Below are positions 1 through 9,677 of a DNA stretch of 42,216 nucleotides, piece by piece; position 1 is the stretch's first letter, and every line of letters starts with the position of its first letter. The translations under genes and the position numbers were made by a program. Source of the stretch: Bacteroidales bacterium. GTDB taxonomy: Bacteria; Bacteroidota; Bacteroidia; Bacteroidales; VadinHA17. The stretch covers positions 1 to 42,216 of the forward strand of contig JAAZBN010000143.1 in the NCBI GenBank assembly GCA_012513795.1, read 5' to 3'. The notes below the pieces were generated by a model. It worked only from the letters and a program-made list of their open reading frames with translations. It ran no database searches and was not told where the DNA came from.

Positions 1-10
1 CGTATAATTC

Positions 11-2167
11 TCATACTGTCTCCAACAGCAAAGATAATATCTGTTTTGCTGTTTTCGACACTGATGTTCCGGGACCGAAGATGGCAGCCACGCCTGCATC
101 ATAGAGGAACTGGTAATCCTGCGGCGGAATGACCCCGCCTGCAATCACAAGAATATCCTCCCGGCCCAGCTTCTTAAGCTCGCTTATGACCTGCGGTATA
201 AGGGTCTTATGGCCTGCGGCGAGGCTGGAGACCCCGAGCAGGTGAACATCGTTCTCCACTGCCTGTCTTGCTGCTTCGGACGGAGTCTGGAAAAGTGGTC
301 CGATGTCGACGTCGAATCCAATATCGGCATATCCGGTCGATATAACCTTGGCGCCGCGGTCATGGCCGTCCTGCCCCATCTTGGCAATCATGATGCGGGG
401 TTGTCTTCCCGCCCGGGCGGCAAACTCGGCTGCCATTGCCCTTGCTTCCTCAAAATCAGAATCTGATTTGTACTCTGATGAATATACTCCTGAAATGGTT
501 CTTATCACTGCTTTGTACCTCCCTGCTACTTTTTCACATGCGTAAGATATTTCGCCGAGTGTTGCCCTCTTTGATGCAGCATCAACGGCCAGTTCGAGCA
601 GGTTTCCCTCACCGGTTTCGGCTGCACGGGTGATGGCTTCGAGCGCCCTGCGGCACTCTTCCCCGTTACGTCCTGCCTTCACTTCGGCAAGCCTCCTCAG
701 CTGGGCTTCGCGCACAGCGCTGTTATCAACCTCGAGGATCTCGAGCGGGTCTTCCTTCTCCAGCCTGTACCTGTTGAGGCCGACAATTGTCTGAGCGCCG
801 GAGTCAATTCTTGCCTGTGCCCTGGCGGCTGCCTCCTCAATCCTCATCTTGGGTATGCCTGACTCAATGGCTTTTGCCATGCCACCCAGACTCTCAACCT
901 CCTCTATCAGCTCCCATGCCTTATGTGCGATCTCGTGAGTGAGTGTCTCAACATAAAATGAACCGGCCCACGGGTCAACCGACTTGCAGATGCTGGTCTC
1001 TTCCTGTATGAATATCTGGGTGTTGCGAGCAATCCTTGCAGAGAAATCGGTAGGCAGTGCAATGGCCTCGTCAAGGGCGTTGGTGTGCAGACTCTGGGTA
1101 TGGCCCAGCGCTGCAGCCATAGCCTCGATGCAGGTACGCCCGACGTTGTTGAACGGGTCCTGCTCGGTAAGGCTCCATCCCGATGTCTGGGTATGGGTCC
1201 GGAGCGCCAGTGACTTCGGATTCTTCGGGTTGAACTGGCTGACTAACTTCGCCCAAAGCATCCTTGCCGCCCTCATCTTGGCTATCTCCATGAAGAAGTT
1301 CATGCCGCTGGCCCAGAAAAAAGAGAGCCGCGGCGCGAAGTCGTCTATGTTCATGCCGGAATTCACCCCGGTGCGGAGGTACTCAAGGCCGTCGGCCAGG
1401 GTATAAGCCAGTTCTATATCCGCTGTGGCGCCTGCTTCCTGCATGTGATACCCCGATATTGAGATGCTGTTGAACTTCGGCATCTTCTCAGAGGTGTACC
1501 TGAATATGTCGGCGATGATCCGCATCGAGAATGCAGGCGGGTAGATGTATGTGTTGCGAACCATGAACTCCTTCAGGATATCATTCTGAATAGTGCCCTG
1601 CAACTCACTCAGCTTTGCTCCCTGCTCCAGCCCTGCCACTATGTAAAATGCCATTACGGGCAGCACCGCCCCGTTCATTGTCATCGATACCGACATCTCC
1701 CTGAGGGGGATCTGGTCAAAGAGGATCTTCATATCCTGCACCGAGTCAACTGCCACGCCGGCTTTCCCTACATCACCCACAACGCGCTCATGATCAGAGT
1801 CATATCCGCGGTGTGTTGCAAGGTCAAAAGCAACCGATAGTCCCTTCTGGCCTGCAGCAAGGTTCCTGCGGTAGAAGGCGTTCGACTCTTCAGCGGTGGA
1901 GAATCCGGCATACTGCCTGATTGTCCATGGCTTCATGGTGTACATGGCCGAATAAGGCCCGCGGAGGTACGGTGGTACACCGGCAGCATACTGCAGGTGC
2001 TCCATGCCCTTCAGGTCTTCACGGGAATAAACGCTCTTGAGGCGAATTCTTTCGGGAGTCTCCCACTGCGGGCTGATGCCGTTCTCTTTCTCCCACTTCT
2101 GTTTGTCTCTTGAAGGCACTGTCACCTTCAGGGGGTCAATATCAGTAAATTTTGGTCTTTTGCTCAT
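11..2167 (-). CDS. mutB: methylmalonyl-CoA mutase large (alpha) subunit, catalytic and B12-binding
   Basis: 718-aa ORF; family-typical [35 protein letters not shown] and C-terminal cobalamin-binding segment [12 protein letters not shown]; sits directly downstream of the small subunit. Confidence 0.96.
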   Translation of the reverse strand: MSKRPKFTDIDPLKVTVPSRDKQKWEKENGISPQWETPERIRLKSVYSREDLKGMEHLQYAAGVPPYLRGPYSAMYTMKPWTIRQYAGFSTAEESNAFYRRNLAAGQKGLSVAFDLATHRGYDSDHERVVGDVGKAGVAVDSVQDMKILFDQIPLREMSVSMTMNGAVLPVMAFYIVAGLEQGAKLSELQGTIQNDILKEFMVRNTYIYPPAFSMRIIADIFRYTSEKMPKFNSISISGYHMQEAGATADIELAYTLADGLEYLRTGVNSGMNIDDFAPRLSFFWASGMNFFMEIAKMRAARMLWAKLVSQFNPKNPKSLALRTHTQTSGWSLTEQDPFNNVGRTCIEAMAAALGHTQSLHTNALDEAIALPTDFSARIARNTQIFIQEETSICKSVDPWAGSFYVETLTHEIAHKAWELIEEVESLGGMAKAIESGIPKMRIEEAAARAQARIDSGAQTIVGLNRYRLEKEDPLEILEVDNSAVREAQLRRLAEVKAGRNGEECRRALEAITRAAETGEGNLLELAVDAASKRATLGEISYACEKVAGRYKAVIRTISGVYSSEYKSDSDFEEARAMAAEFAARAGRQPRIMIAKMGQDGHDRGAKVISTGYADIGFDVDIGPLFQTPSEAARQAVENDVHLLGVSSLAAGHKTLIPQVISELKKLGREDILVIAGGVIPPQDYQFLYDAGVAAIFGPGTSVSKTAKQILSLLLETV

Positions 2168-2173
2168 CTCCCG

Positions 2174-4039
2174 TCAGTTTATTCCGAGTATCCTGTTGAA
2201 CATTTGCAGTGTCTCAAGCACATTGGATTTGATGCTGATGAAGTGCTCCACTCCTTCGGTCTTGAGGTCTTCCGTGCATGGCGGATTTCCTGCCACCACA
2301 AAGACAGCCTTTCCGCCTGTTGCCTTAAAGGCCTCTTTCGCAAGTGTGGCATATTCTTCGTCAGAACTGCAGATGACAATTATGTCTGCCTTTGCTCCGA
2401 TGGCTGCATTGACGCCTTCGGCGACGCCTGCAAAACCGTTATTGTCCTGCACCTCATAGCCGGCCACTGCGAAAAAATTGGATGAGAACTGTGCCCTTGC
2501 CCTGCGCATGGCAAGATCACCGATAGTGAGCATGAAAACCAGCGGCCTGCGGCCGGACTTTTCCGTTGCCAGTCTCAGCTTCTCGAACTCATCTGCACCG
2601 CGGGCAGGGAGGATAGGCCTTACCTCCTCGTCAGCTGAGGCAGCGTATTCTTTAAAAAGTTTTCCCGGATCATGTTCCGGCGATTTTTTCTCCCTGAAAT
2701 CAGGATACTGGTTTGTACCCAGAAGGACTTCCTTTCTTTTTGCCATGTCAGCCTTGCGCGTTGCAGCAGCCTCACTGATGCGCTTCTGTATCATCCCTTT
2801 GCGAAGGGCTGCAAGGAATCCTCCCTCGTTTTCAATCTCAAGGAATAGTTTCCAGGCCTCGCGGGCTGTCATTGAGGTCAGTTCCTCTATGTAATATGAT
2901 CCGGCTCCCGGGTCAGCAATCTTTCCGAGGTGCGCCTCTTCCATCAGCAACAGCTGCTGGTTGCGGGCGATCCTCTCCGAGAAGTCGCTTGCAGTCCGGA
3001 ACACTGTATCGAATGGTTCCACTGTTACTGACTCTGCGCCGCCAAGAACAGCCGACATAGCTTCGGTCTGGGTCCTGAGCATGTTGACGTACGGGTCATA
3101 GAGGGTCTTGTTCCACCTGCCTGTGACCGAATGGATGTGCATCAGGGCTGATCCGGGTTCCTTCGTGCCGTAGGCACTGACTATCTCTGCCCAGAGCATC
3201 CTGGCTGCACGCAGTTTGGCCGTCTCAGGAAAGAAGTCGGGGCCGATGGCGAGTGTGAACCGGAAGGCTCCTGCCGCTGTGTCAGGGTCAATGCCTCTTC
3301 CGGTCAGTGCTGCCATGTATTCATTGCCTAGTGACAGCGTATATGCCAGCTCAGCGACGGGGCCAGCGCCGGCATTGCTGAAAAGGGTGCCTGAGGGCTC
3401 GACGCACTTAATGCCCGGTGTCTCTGCCGCATCGCTGACGAGGCCTGCCAGGTAATCGAGGCCCTGGTCAACGGGCACGCACAGCTTGCCGTTGGCGGCC
3501 AGCCTGCCCAGCGGGTCAGCCGAGACGGTTATGTTCACCTGCTTCAGGTCAGCGCCTGATGAGCGGAGGTATCCCTTAAGTGCGGCAACGAGCTCTTTCG
3601 CCCTGCCGGCGATTGAAAAACTGATCTCAATGCTCTCCGGATGAATATCCTTAAGGAGCTGTGCGACGGTCTCCGGGGTGGCCGTCTGCGAGTCTGCGAT
3701 GACAAAGCCAAGCGAGGTGATGCCTCTCATCAGTATGTCAAGAGCTTTGGCGTTGGCAGCCTTATAGTCTGTCACCGTTATATCCTGGCGGATGAACCAG
3801 TTGTTACCCTTCACTGCCACTCCCCTTACAAAGGGGAAATCACCCGGAAGCAGGTTGCTGTGAGGCAGAGTGTCAAGGTCCTCCTGCCTGTAGAAGGGCA
3901 TGACAGAAAGGCCGTCGCGTGTTTTCCAGACAAGTTTCCTGGTAAAGTCAGCGCCCTTCAGATCAGCAGTGATCTTCTCCATCCACTCCGTTGCGGAGAC
4001 AGGCGGAAATTGTTCAAATAGCTTCTTTTTCTTATCCAT
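2174..4039 (-). CDS. mutA: methylmalonyl-CoA mutase small (beta) subunit
   Basis: 621-aa ORF, mutase-like barrel plus degenerate B12-binding domain lacking DxHxxG; 6 nt upstream of mutB. Confidence 0.93.
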   Translation of the reverse strand: MDKKKKLFEQFPPVSATEWMEKITADLKGADFTRKLVWKTRDGLSVMPFYRQEDLDTLPHSNLLPGDFPFVRGVAVKGNNWFIRQDITVTDYKAANAKALDILMRGITSLGFVIADSQTATPETVAQLLKDIHPESIEISFSIAGRAKELVAALKGYLRSSGADLKQVNITVSADPLGRLAANGKLCVPVDQGLDYLAGLVSDAAETPGIKCVEPSGTLFSNAGAGPVAELAYTLSLGNEYMAALTGRGIDPDTAAGAFRFTLAIGPDFFPETAKLRAARMLWAEIVSAYGTKEPGSALMHIHSVTGRWNKTLYDPYVNMLRTQTEAMSAVLGGAESVTVEPFDTVFRTASDFSERIARNQQLLLMEEAHLGKIADPGAGSYYIEELTSMTAREAWKLFLEIENEGGFLAALRKGMIQKRISEAAATRKADMAKRKEVLLGTNQYPDFREKKSPEHDPGKLFKEYAASADEEVRPILPARGADEFEKLRLATEKSGRRPLVFMLTIGDLAMRRARAQFSSNFFAVAGYEVQDNNGFAGVAEGVNAAIGAKADIIVICSSDEEYATLAKEAFKATGGKAVFVVAGNPPCTEDLKTEGVEHFISIKSNVLETLQMFNRILGIN

Positions 4040-4113
4040 CAGGATTTATGTTGCTGAGGGTTGTAAATTAATGTGTTGTAAGGCTGTTAAACCATGCTTT
4101 TTATCATGAGAGT

Positions 4114-5206
4114 TCACTCTTTGCCGCCGAACTCCATCAGGTACGCCTTGATGAACTCATCAATCTCACCGTCGAGTACGGCCTGGGCATTGCCTGCCTC
4201 GTAACCGGTGCGCAGGTCCTTTACCAGCTTATATGGGTGCAGGGTATACGATCTGATCTGTGAGCCCCATTCAATCTTTTTCTTTGCACCCTCGATCTTT
4301 GCCTGTTCATCCATCCTTTTGCGCAGTTCCATCTCATAAAGGTGTGACCTGAGGAGGCGGAGGGCGTTCTCCTTGTTTTGTCCCTGGGAACGTGACTCCT
4401 GGTTCTCGATGACGAGGCCGGTGGGGGCATGGCGGAGGCGGACGGCGGTCTCCACCTTGTTGACGTTCTGGCCGCCGGCGCCTGATGAGCGGAAGGTCTC
4501 CCAGGTAATATCGGCCGGATTGATCTCGACGACAATGTCATCATCAACCAGCGGAGCGACGAAGACCGATGCGAATGTCGTCTGTCGTTTGCCCTGTGCG
4601 TTGAAGGGTGATATGCGGACCAGGCGGTGGACGCCGTTCTCGCTCTTGAGGTATCCATAGGCGTTTTCACCCTCGAACTCGAGGGTTACAGTCTTTATTC
4701 CGGCTTCGTCGCCTGCCTGGTAGTATGCCTCTGTGATCTTATACCCGCTCTTCTCTCCCCACATGAGGTACATTCTCATGAGCATCTGTGCCCAGTCATT
4801 GCTTTCTGTGCCACCGGCGCCTGCATTGATCTTGAGGACGGCGCCGAGGCGGTCCTCCTCACGGCGCAGCATGTTGCGGAGCTCAAGTTTTTCTACTGCT
4901 GCGAGGGTTTTATCATATTGCTGACCCATCTCCTCATCGGTGACTTCACCCTCTTTGAAGAAGTCGTACAGGACGAGCATGTCCTCAACGGCAGTGTCGA
5001 CTTTGGCGAAAGCCGTGGTCCAGCTCTTAACAGAGGATATCTCCTTCATGAGTTCCTCTGCTTTTTTCGGGTCATTCCAGAATCCGTCCGAGTGGGTAAT
5101 CTCTTCCTTTTCCTTGATTTCGTTTAGTCTGGCATCGACGTCAAAGATACCTCCTTAACGCATCCCGGCGTTCAACGAGGTCCTGTATCTGGTCATTGGT
5201 TATCAT
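4114..5206 (-). CDS. prfB: peptide chain release factor 2, expressed through programmed +1 frameshift (in-frame TGA at 5141-5143)
   Basis: Main frame holds the GGQ motif ([20 protein letters not shown]). Upstream short frame ATG ATA ACC ... GCG TTA AGG AGG TAT CTT TGA C at 5206-5141 fuses after a +1 shift to [41 protein letters not shown]. Confidence 0.95.
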
Positions 5207-5436
5207 GTCATGTAAAAGTTTGCGCAAATATAGTCAAATTAGGCAAGAGCCAGCTGGTAATAACCAGTAGTGGTGCGGGCGTCTGGGGGCCGACATGGTA
5301 TTTCGGGACCGGACGCCCCGCATTCAGGTGTATAATTATATCCAAATGGGCAATATTTGCACTATAATAGTGCGTTTTTAATGTATATGTGACCTTTTAT
5401 GGTGCATTATTATATCTTTGCAGAATATTAACTGCC

Positions 5437-6606
5437 ATGGAAAAGTTATTTGAGCATTTTATAAAACTTCTGAAAGAGACAGATACCCGTTTCCTGCGGT
5501 ACATCTATCCTGAAATAAACTGGGAAAACAGAATGATAGGGCTTACCGGCCCTCGTGGGGTAGGAAAGACGACTTTGGTATTGCAGCATATCAAAATGAA
5601 CCTGGATATTCCTGAGACGCTCTATGTGACAGCAGAGGACTTTTACTTTTCTGACAACAGGTTAACTGATCTGGCTGATGCTTTTGTTAAACGTAACGGA
5701 AAGTATTTGTTTGTTGATGAAATACATAAATACAAGGACTGGGCCAGGGAGTTGAAACTGATCTACGATTACCATCCGGAACTTAAAATTGTGTTTTCAG
5801 GTTCTTCTGTTCTGGACATTAAAAAAGGGGCCTCTGACCTGAGCCGCAGGGCGGTTATGTATAACCTGCAAGGTTTATCGTTCAGGGAATATTTGCAATT
5901 GTTTCACCATGTTGCTTCCCGGACGTTTACCCTGGAGGAAATCCTGTCGCATAAAGCGGGGCTACCTCAAATAAAACACCCATTACCACTCTTTGAAGAC
6001 TATCTGAAGAGAGGGTACTACCCATTTTCACTGGAGGAAGATTTTGAAAGAAAACTTCAGCAGATTGTCAACCACACCCTTGAAACTGATATTCCGGTGT
6101 ATGCAGGAATGAACGTATCAACCGGGAGAAAGTTAAAGCAATTACTGGCTATTATTGCTAAAAGCGTTCCATTCAAGCCTAATATGACAAGCATAGCAAC
6201 TGCTCTTGTCGCGAGCCGGAATAATATTGCAGATTATTGCCTGTTTATTGAAGAAGCCGGATTGATTACCCAGCTCAGGGATGCCACCGGGGGAATAAGA
6301 GGTTTGGGCAAAGTAGACAAAGTATATCTCGACAACACTAATCTGATTTACAATCTCGCAAGTGTCGACCCGAATCCCGGGAACATAAGGGAAACATTTT
6401 TCCTGAACCAGCTAAGGTTAAAATATGATGTAATTACATCTCCCGCAGCTGATTTCAGGATTGATGATTTTACCTTTGAGGTTGGTGGAAAAAGCAAAGG
6501 GTTAAAGCAGATTCAGGATTTGGATAATGGCTTTATTGTCAGAGACGGAATTGAACATGGTTACCTGAATATCGTTCCTCTATGGCATTTTGGTATGATC
6601 TACTAA
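5437..6606 (+). CDS. AAA family ATPase, AAA_14/DUF4143-like
   Basis: Walker A GPRGVGKTT, Walker B YLFVDEIHKY, family-typical FSGSSVLDI and LSRRAVMYNLQGLSFREYL; ATG at 5437 (MEKLFEHF) preferred over the upstream start at 5389. Confidence 0.85.
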   Translation: MEKLFEHFIKLLKETDTRFLRYIYPEINWENRMIGLTGPRGVGKTTLVLQHIKMNLDIPETLYVTAEDFYFSDNRLTDLADAFVKRNGKYLFVDEIHKYKDWARELKLIYDYHPELKIVFSGSSVLDIKKGASDLSRRAVMYNLQGLSFREYLQLFHHVASRTFTLEEILSHKAGLPQIKHPLPLFEDYLKRGYYPFSLEEDFERKLQQIVNHTLETDIPVYAGMNVSTGRKLKQLLAIIAKSVPFKPNMTSIATALVASRNNIADYCLFIEEAGLITQLRDATGGIRGLGKVDKVYLDNTNLIYNLASVDPNPGNIRETFFLNQLRLKYDVITSPAADFRIDDFTFEVGGKSKGLKQIQDLDNGFIVRDGIEHGYLNIVPLWHFGMIY

Positions 6607-6620
6607 GGGACCGTAAGCCT

Positions 6621-7565
6621 TTAACCAACCTTGTAGCCGGCGAAGGAGCCTGTGCCTGTCTGGGTTGCAGTACCTGTATAAATATTTACACTTACAGTGT
6701 TACCTCTGCTTAATCTGATTGTTATTGACCTGACTGTCATAGTGGTACCGCTTCCAATTTCAACGGCTAGTTTTTCATAAGGTGCGGAGTTGACATAGAT
6801 CGAAACTTCACGTGAGCCTCCGTTGCCGTCTGCAAAATAGGATACATTGAAAGTGTAGATGCCATCAGCCGGGGCTGTGAAAACTCCGGTCCCTGCATTG
6901 AAACCACCTCCGATGCTCAGGTCAGGTTCATCATATGTCATTATCACATTGGTAATCTGAGGGGCAATATCTGATAAAAGGTTTCTTGCCCTGAATGCTA
7001 TAATTGTATCCAGCCGGACTGTGTTTCCTGATTCGATTGAGAGAAGCTTAGTCCCCTGGTCATAAATTAATTTCTGATCGTCAGTATCCGTTGCCGGGTC
7101 GCCCGGGTCACCCTTGGGGCCGGGAGGGCCGGCCGGGCCGCGTTCAAGTGATTTGGCGGCATAGAGCGCGTACGGCACAGCCATGAACTGCATCGTGCCC
7201 ATATCCATGAACAGATTCTCAAACTTGACCTCCACAGTCAGGTAATGGTTGGCAGTTGACCAGTCTATCGCACCAAAGGTGCCTAAAACCGGAGCGCCCT
7301 GTCCAATCATGAGCGAAAAAACCCCGTACCTGGAGGTAGTAACATTTGTAAAAACCTCCTGGTAAATGATCTCACCGGTGGGTGACTCTTTCCTGATAGA
7401 GAACCGCACCTCTATTGGTGTGCTAACCAGCTCGTTGCCGCTGTTGTCACGGGCCACGGCCTGGTAGTTGATACCGGCCGGGACTGTTCCCTGAGCCCCT
7501 GCCGTAAGAGTCGCTGCCACCAGAACCACCAGTATTGCCATCGCATAAGAAGAGACTCTTTTCAT
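6621..7565 (-). CDS. secreted protein with Bacteroidota N-terminal domain, short collagen-like Gly-X-Y run and C1q/TNF-like C-terminal domain
   Basis: Signal peptide; GINYQAVARDNSGNEL...VPYALYAAKS; GPAGPPGPKGDPGDP; C-terminal FNAGTGVFTAPADGIYTFNVSYFADG resembles C1q. Start set at MKRVSSYAM. Confidence 0.7.
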   Translation of the reverse strand: MKRVSSYAMAILVVLVAATLTAGAQGTVPAGINYQAVARDNSGNELVSTPIEVRFSIRKESPTGEIIYQEVFTNVTTSRYGVFSLMIGQGAPVLGTFGAIDWSTANHYLTVEVKFENLFMDMGTMQFMAVPYALYAAKSLERGPAGPPGPKGDPGDPATDTDDQKLIYDQGTKLLSIESGNTVRLDTIIAFRARNLLSDIAPQITNVIMTYDEPDLSIGGGFNAGTGVFTAPADGIYTFNVSYFADGNGGSREVSIYVNSAPYEKLAVEIGSGTTMTVRSITIRLSRGNTVSVNIYTGTATQTGTGSFAGYKVG

Positions 7566-7575
7566 ACCCTTTGGT

Positions 7576-8103
7576 TTATAGTTTTTCAATCTTAAATGAC
7601 CTGTTTATAACGCCGTCGGTACTGATCACGTTGGCGACATAGATTCCTTTGTTGTAGTGGACAAGGCTGACTTTGTGCCTGTAATCATGCTCAGCAGAAA
7701 GGTCGAGTTCATCAGTGTACATCAGTGAGCCCGGCAGGGTGTAGATGAAGATCCTGTAATGTCTTGCCATCACTCCGTAGACTCTTATTGTAAGAACCCA
7801 GGGGCCGGCTTCGCTGCTTTCGGTAAGCGGATTGGGGAAGAAGTCAACCCCGTTTCCCTCCCTGTCAGGCAGTTTCTGCTCCGGGATAAACCTCGGCTGC
7901 TGAAAGCCCTGTGACAGGTTGTAAAAAGAGGGAAGTGACACCTCCACGGCCGTCTCGCCAATTGTCTGCTGGTAAGTCAGACCTGTGTGTGTAACAATGT
8001 TACCAGCCGGCACAAGTACCTGGTGCGACAGCCTGTCCGACTTCTGCGGGAAGAGGTATGTACATATCATCAAAAGGAAAATACCGGTAATAAACCGTTT
8101 CAT
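7576..8103 (-). CDS. secreted hypothetical protein with T9SS sorting-domain-like C terminus
   Basis: MKRFITGIFLLMICTYLFPQ signal peptide; HQVLVPAGN...TIGETAVEV...LSQGFQQPRF pattern; C-terminal FPNPL...GIYVANVISTDGVINRSFKIEKL. ORF-track start at 8385 overlaps the flippase and is rejected. Confidence 0.65.
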   Translation of the reverse strand: MKRFITGIFLLMICTYLFPQKSDRLSHQVLVPAGNIVTHTGLTYQQTIGETAVEVSLPSFYNLSQGFQQPRFIPEQKLPDREGNGVDFFPNPLTESSEAGPWVLTIRVYGVMARHYRIFIYTLPGSLMYTDELDLSAEHDYRHKVSLVHYNKGIYVANVISTDGVINRSFKIEKL

Positions 8104-8144
8104 GATAAAGGCCCTTTTGTTTACAAATTCAAAAATAACACTTT

Positions 8145-9596
8145 TCAGGCAGTTCCGAACCTCCCGGTGATCAGTTTGAGGCTGGAGAGAGGCTCGATGA
8201 ACCTGAAAAGGAGGGCCAGGAGGATCCCTGCCGCAAGCTGTAAGGCGGCTGCAGCTGTCCACGGGATACCTGTCCTGCTCAGGAGCCACCCGGCCAGGAA
8301 GGTCAGTCCAAGCATCAGCAGGAACAGAAGAATCCTTCCGTTCCCGGCAATGCCGGACATCGTCCTTCTCACGGTCAGCATGCAAGCCACGGCAACCAGG
8401 GATTGAGTGACCAGAGCGGTACAGGCAGCTCCTGACGGGCCCAGCTCCGGAATGAGGATCCGGTTGAGTGAAAGGTTGATGATCATGCCTGACACTGTTA
8501 TTACCCCAAGCATTTTAAGTTTCCATGAAGCAGTAAGCATTGTGCTGTAAATGTATATCACTCCAACGGGTACGAGGGTAATCATCAGTATCCTGAAAGC
8601 GGTCACGGCGTTCTCAACCGGTGAGGTATAGAGAATGTCGAGCATCTCAGCCGGAAACGTGGCGAGGGTCACCGCACCTATCCCCAGCGGGACTATGAGC
8701 ATCCGGCCGGCCATCCTTGCCAGAGGCCTGATATCACTGTCTGATGACAGTCCCCGTGTCATTATGGGAAGCAGCATCCCGCCAAACAGCACAGGAATCA
8801 TTGCCAGCGCATCGAAGAGCCTGAAGGCCTGGGCGTAGTTGCCGGCCCGGGTGGCCCCGTCAGGAAGCAACCGTTCAATCATCACCGAATCCATTCTCCA
8901 GTAGAGTGTCATTGCAAAGACCACCACCGAATAGGGCAGCCCGGTCATGATGATGCTCTTCAGAACTGAGGTATCAGGCTTCACTGCTGCAACCCTCCCC
9001 TTGCGCACCACTATTATGAATGCAGCGCACATCACCGTAAAATAGGCAGCTGTCTGGGCCCATACAAACCATTCTATCCTGAACCCACCGGTAGTAACTC
9101 CGCCCCACAGGAGCACCGAGCAGATGACTATCATCACCAGCCTGTCGGCTACGGAAAGGAGGCTGTCAAGGAAGAGGTACTGCATGCCGCTTATGCTTGA
9201 CCGGAGCCAGAGGATCATTGATGCCATCACCTGGTTCAGCATGAGTACCAGCAGTATTGTTATCTGCCCTTCCCGGTAACCCAGGGCATAAGCAACGCTG
9301 ATAGAGACAAGGAAGTATACCGCTGTGAGAAAGAGTCTTATTACCAGCACATTGCCAAAGTAGATCCTTACCCTTGCAGGATCAGCCGATACAGCGCGGT
9401 TGTTGAATCCCGAGAGTCCCAGGTCAAGCAGGAGGGTGAAGAGCACTGAGAAGCTGAAAAGTGAAAAATAGCTTCCGTAGGCGGTTTCGCCAACCACGTT
9501 CTGAACAGTGCGGTCTATGCCCAGCACCCAGAAAGCCTTGACCAGGATGCTCACTGTCAGGAGGAAGGTGATATTGATAAGGAACTTTCGCCTCAA
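8145..9596 (-). CDS. oligosaccharide flippase / polysaccharide biosynthesis (MATE-like, Wzx-type) membrane protein
   Basis: 483 aa, about 12-14 hydrophobic segments, RKFLINITFLL...ETAYGSYFSLFSF start typical of the family. Confidence 0.85.
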   Translation of the reverse strand: MRRKFLINITFLLTVSILVKAFWVLGIDRTVQNVVGETAYGSYFSLFSFSVLFTLLLDLGLSGFNNRAVSADPARVRIYFGNVLVIRLFLTAVYFLVSISVAYALGYREGQITILLVLMLNQVMASMILWLRSSISGMQYLFLDSLLSVADRLVMIVICSVLLWGGVTTGGFRIEWFVWAQTAAYFTVMCAAFIIVVRKGRVAAVKPDTSVLKSIIMTGLPYSVVVFAMTLYWRMDSVMIERLLPDGATRAGNYAQAFRLFDALAMIPVLFGGMLLPIMTRGLSSDSDIRPLARMAGRMLIVPLGIGAVTLATFPAEMLDILYTSPVENAVTAFRILMITLVPVGVIYIYSTMLTASWKLKMLGVITVSGMIINLSLNRILIPELGPSGAACTALVTQSLVAVACMLTVRRTMSGIAGNGRILLFLLMLGLTFLAGWLLSRTGIPWTAAAALQLAAGILLALLFRFIEPLSSLKLITGRFGTA

Positions 9597-9677
9597 ATCA
9601 GTCTGCCGTGGATAAAAGAATCAATGCCAATTTATAAATTAATTGCCACATTTGTATTTCAGTAGCAGCAGCGGAAA

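Noticed and set aside
984-1406. 140-aa + strand ORF opposite mutB
   Set aside because: Shadow ORF of a strongly supported minus-strand gene; no recognizable protein signature. Same for 209-633, 2037-2485, 2478-2894, 3216-4021, 4373-4660 and 4627-5127.
4040-4113. Possible cobalamin riboswitch upstream of the B12-dependent mutase genes
   Set aside because: Gap is only 74 nt and I see no B12-box-like element.
7088-7145. Collagen-like GC-rich stretch as a tandem DNA repeat
   Set aside because: Explained by Gly-X-Y coding; only five triplets.
8104-8385. N-terminal extension of the 7576-8385 ORF
   Set aside because: Overlaps the flippase 3' end out of frame; a clean signal peptide starts at 8103.
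7987-8406. 139-aa + strand ORF spanning two minus-strand genes
   Set aside because: Overlaps both the flippase and the T9SS-type gene on the opposite strand; no family signature.
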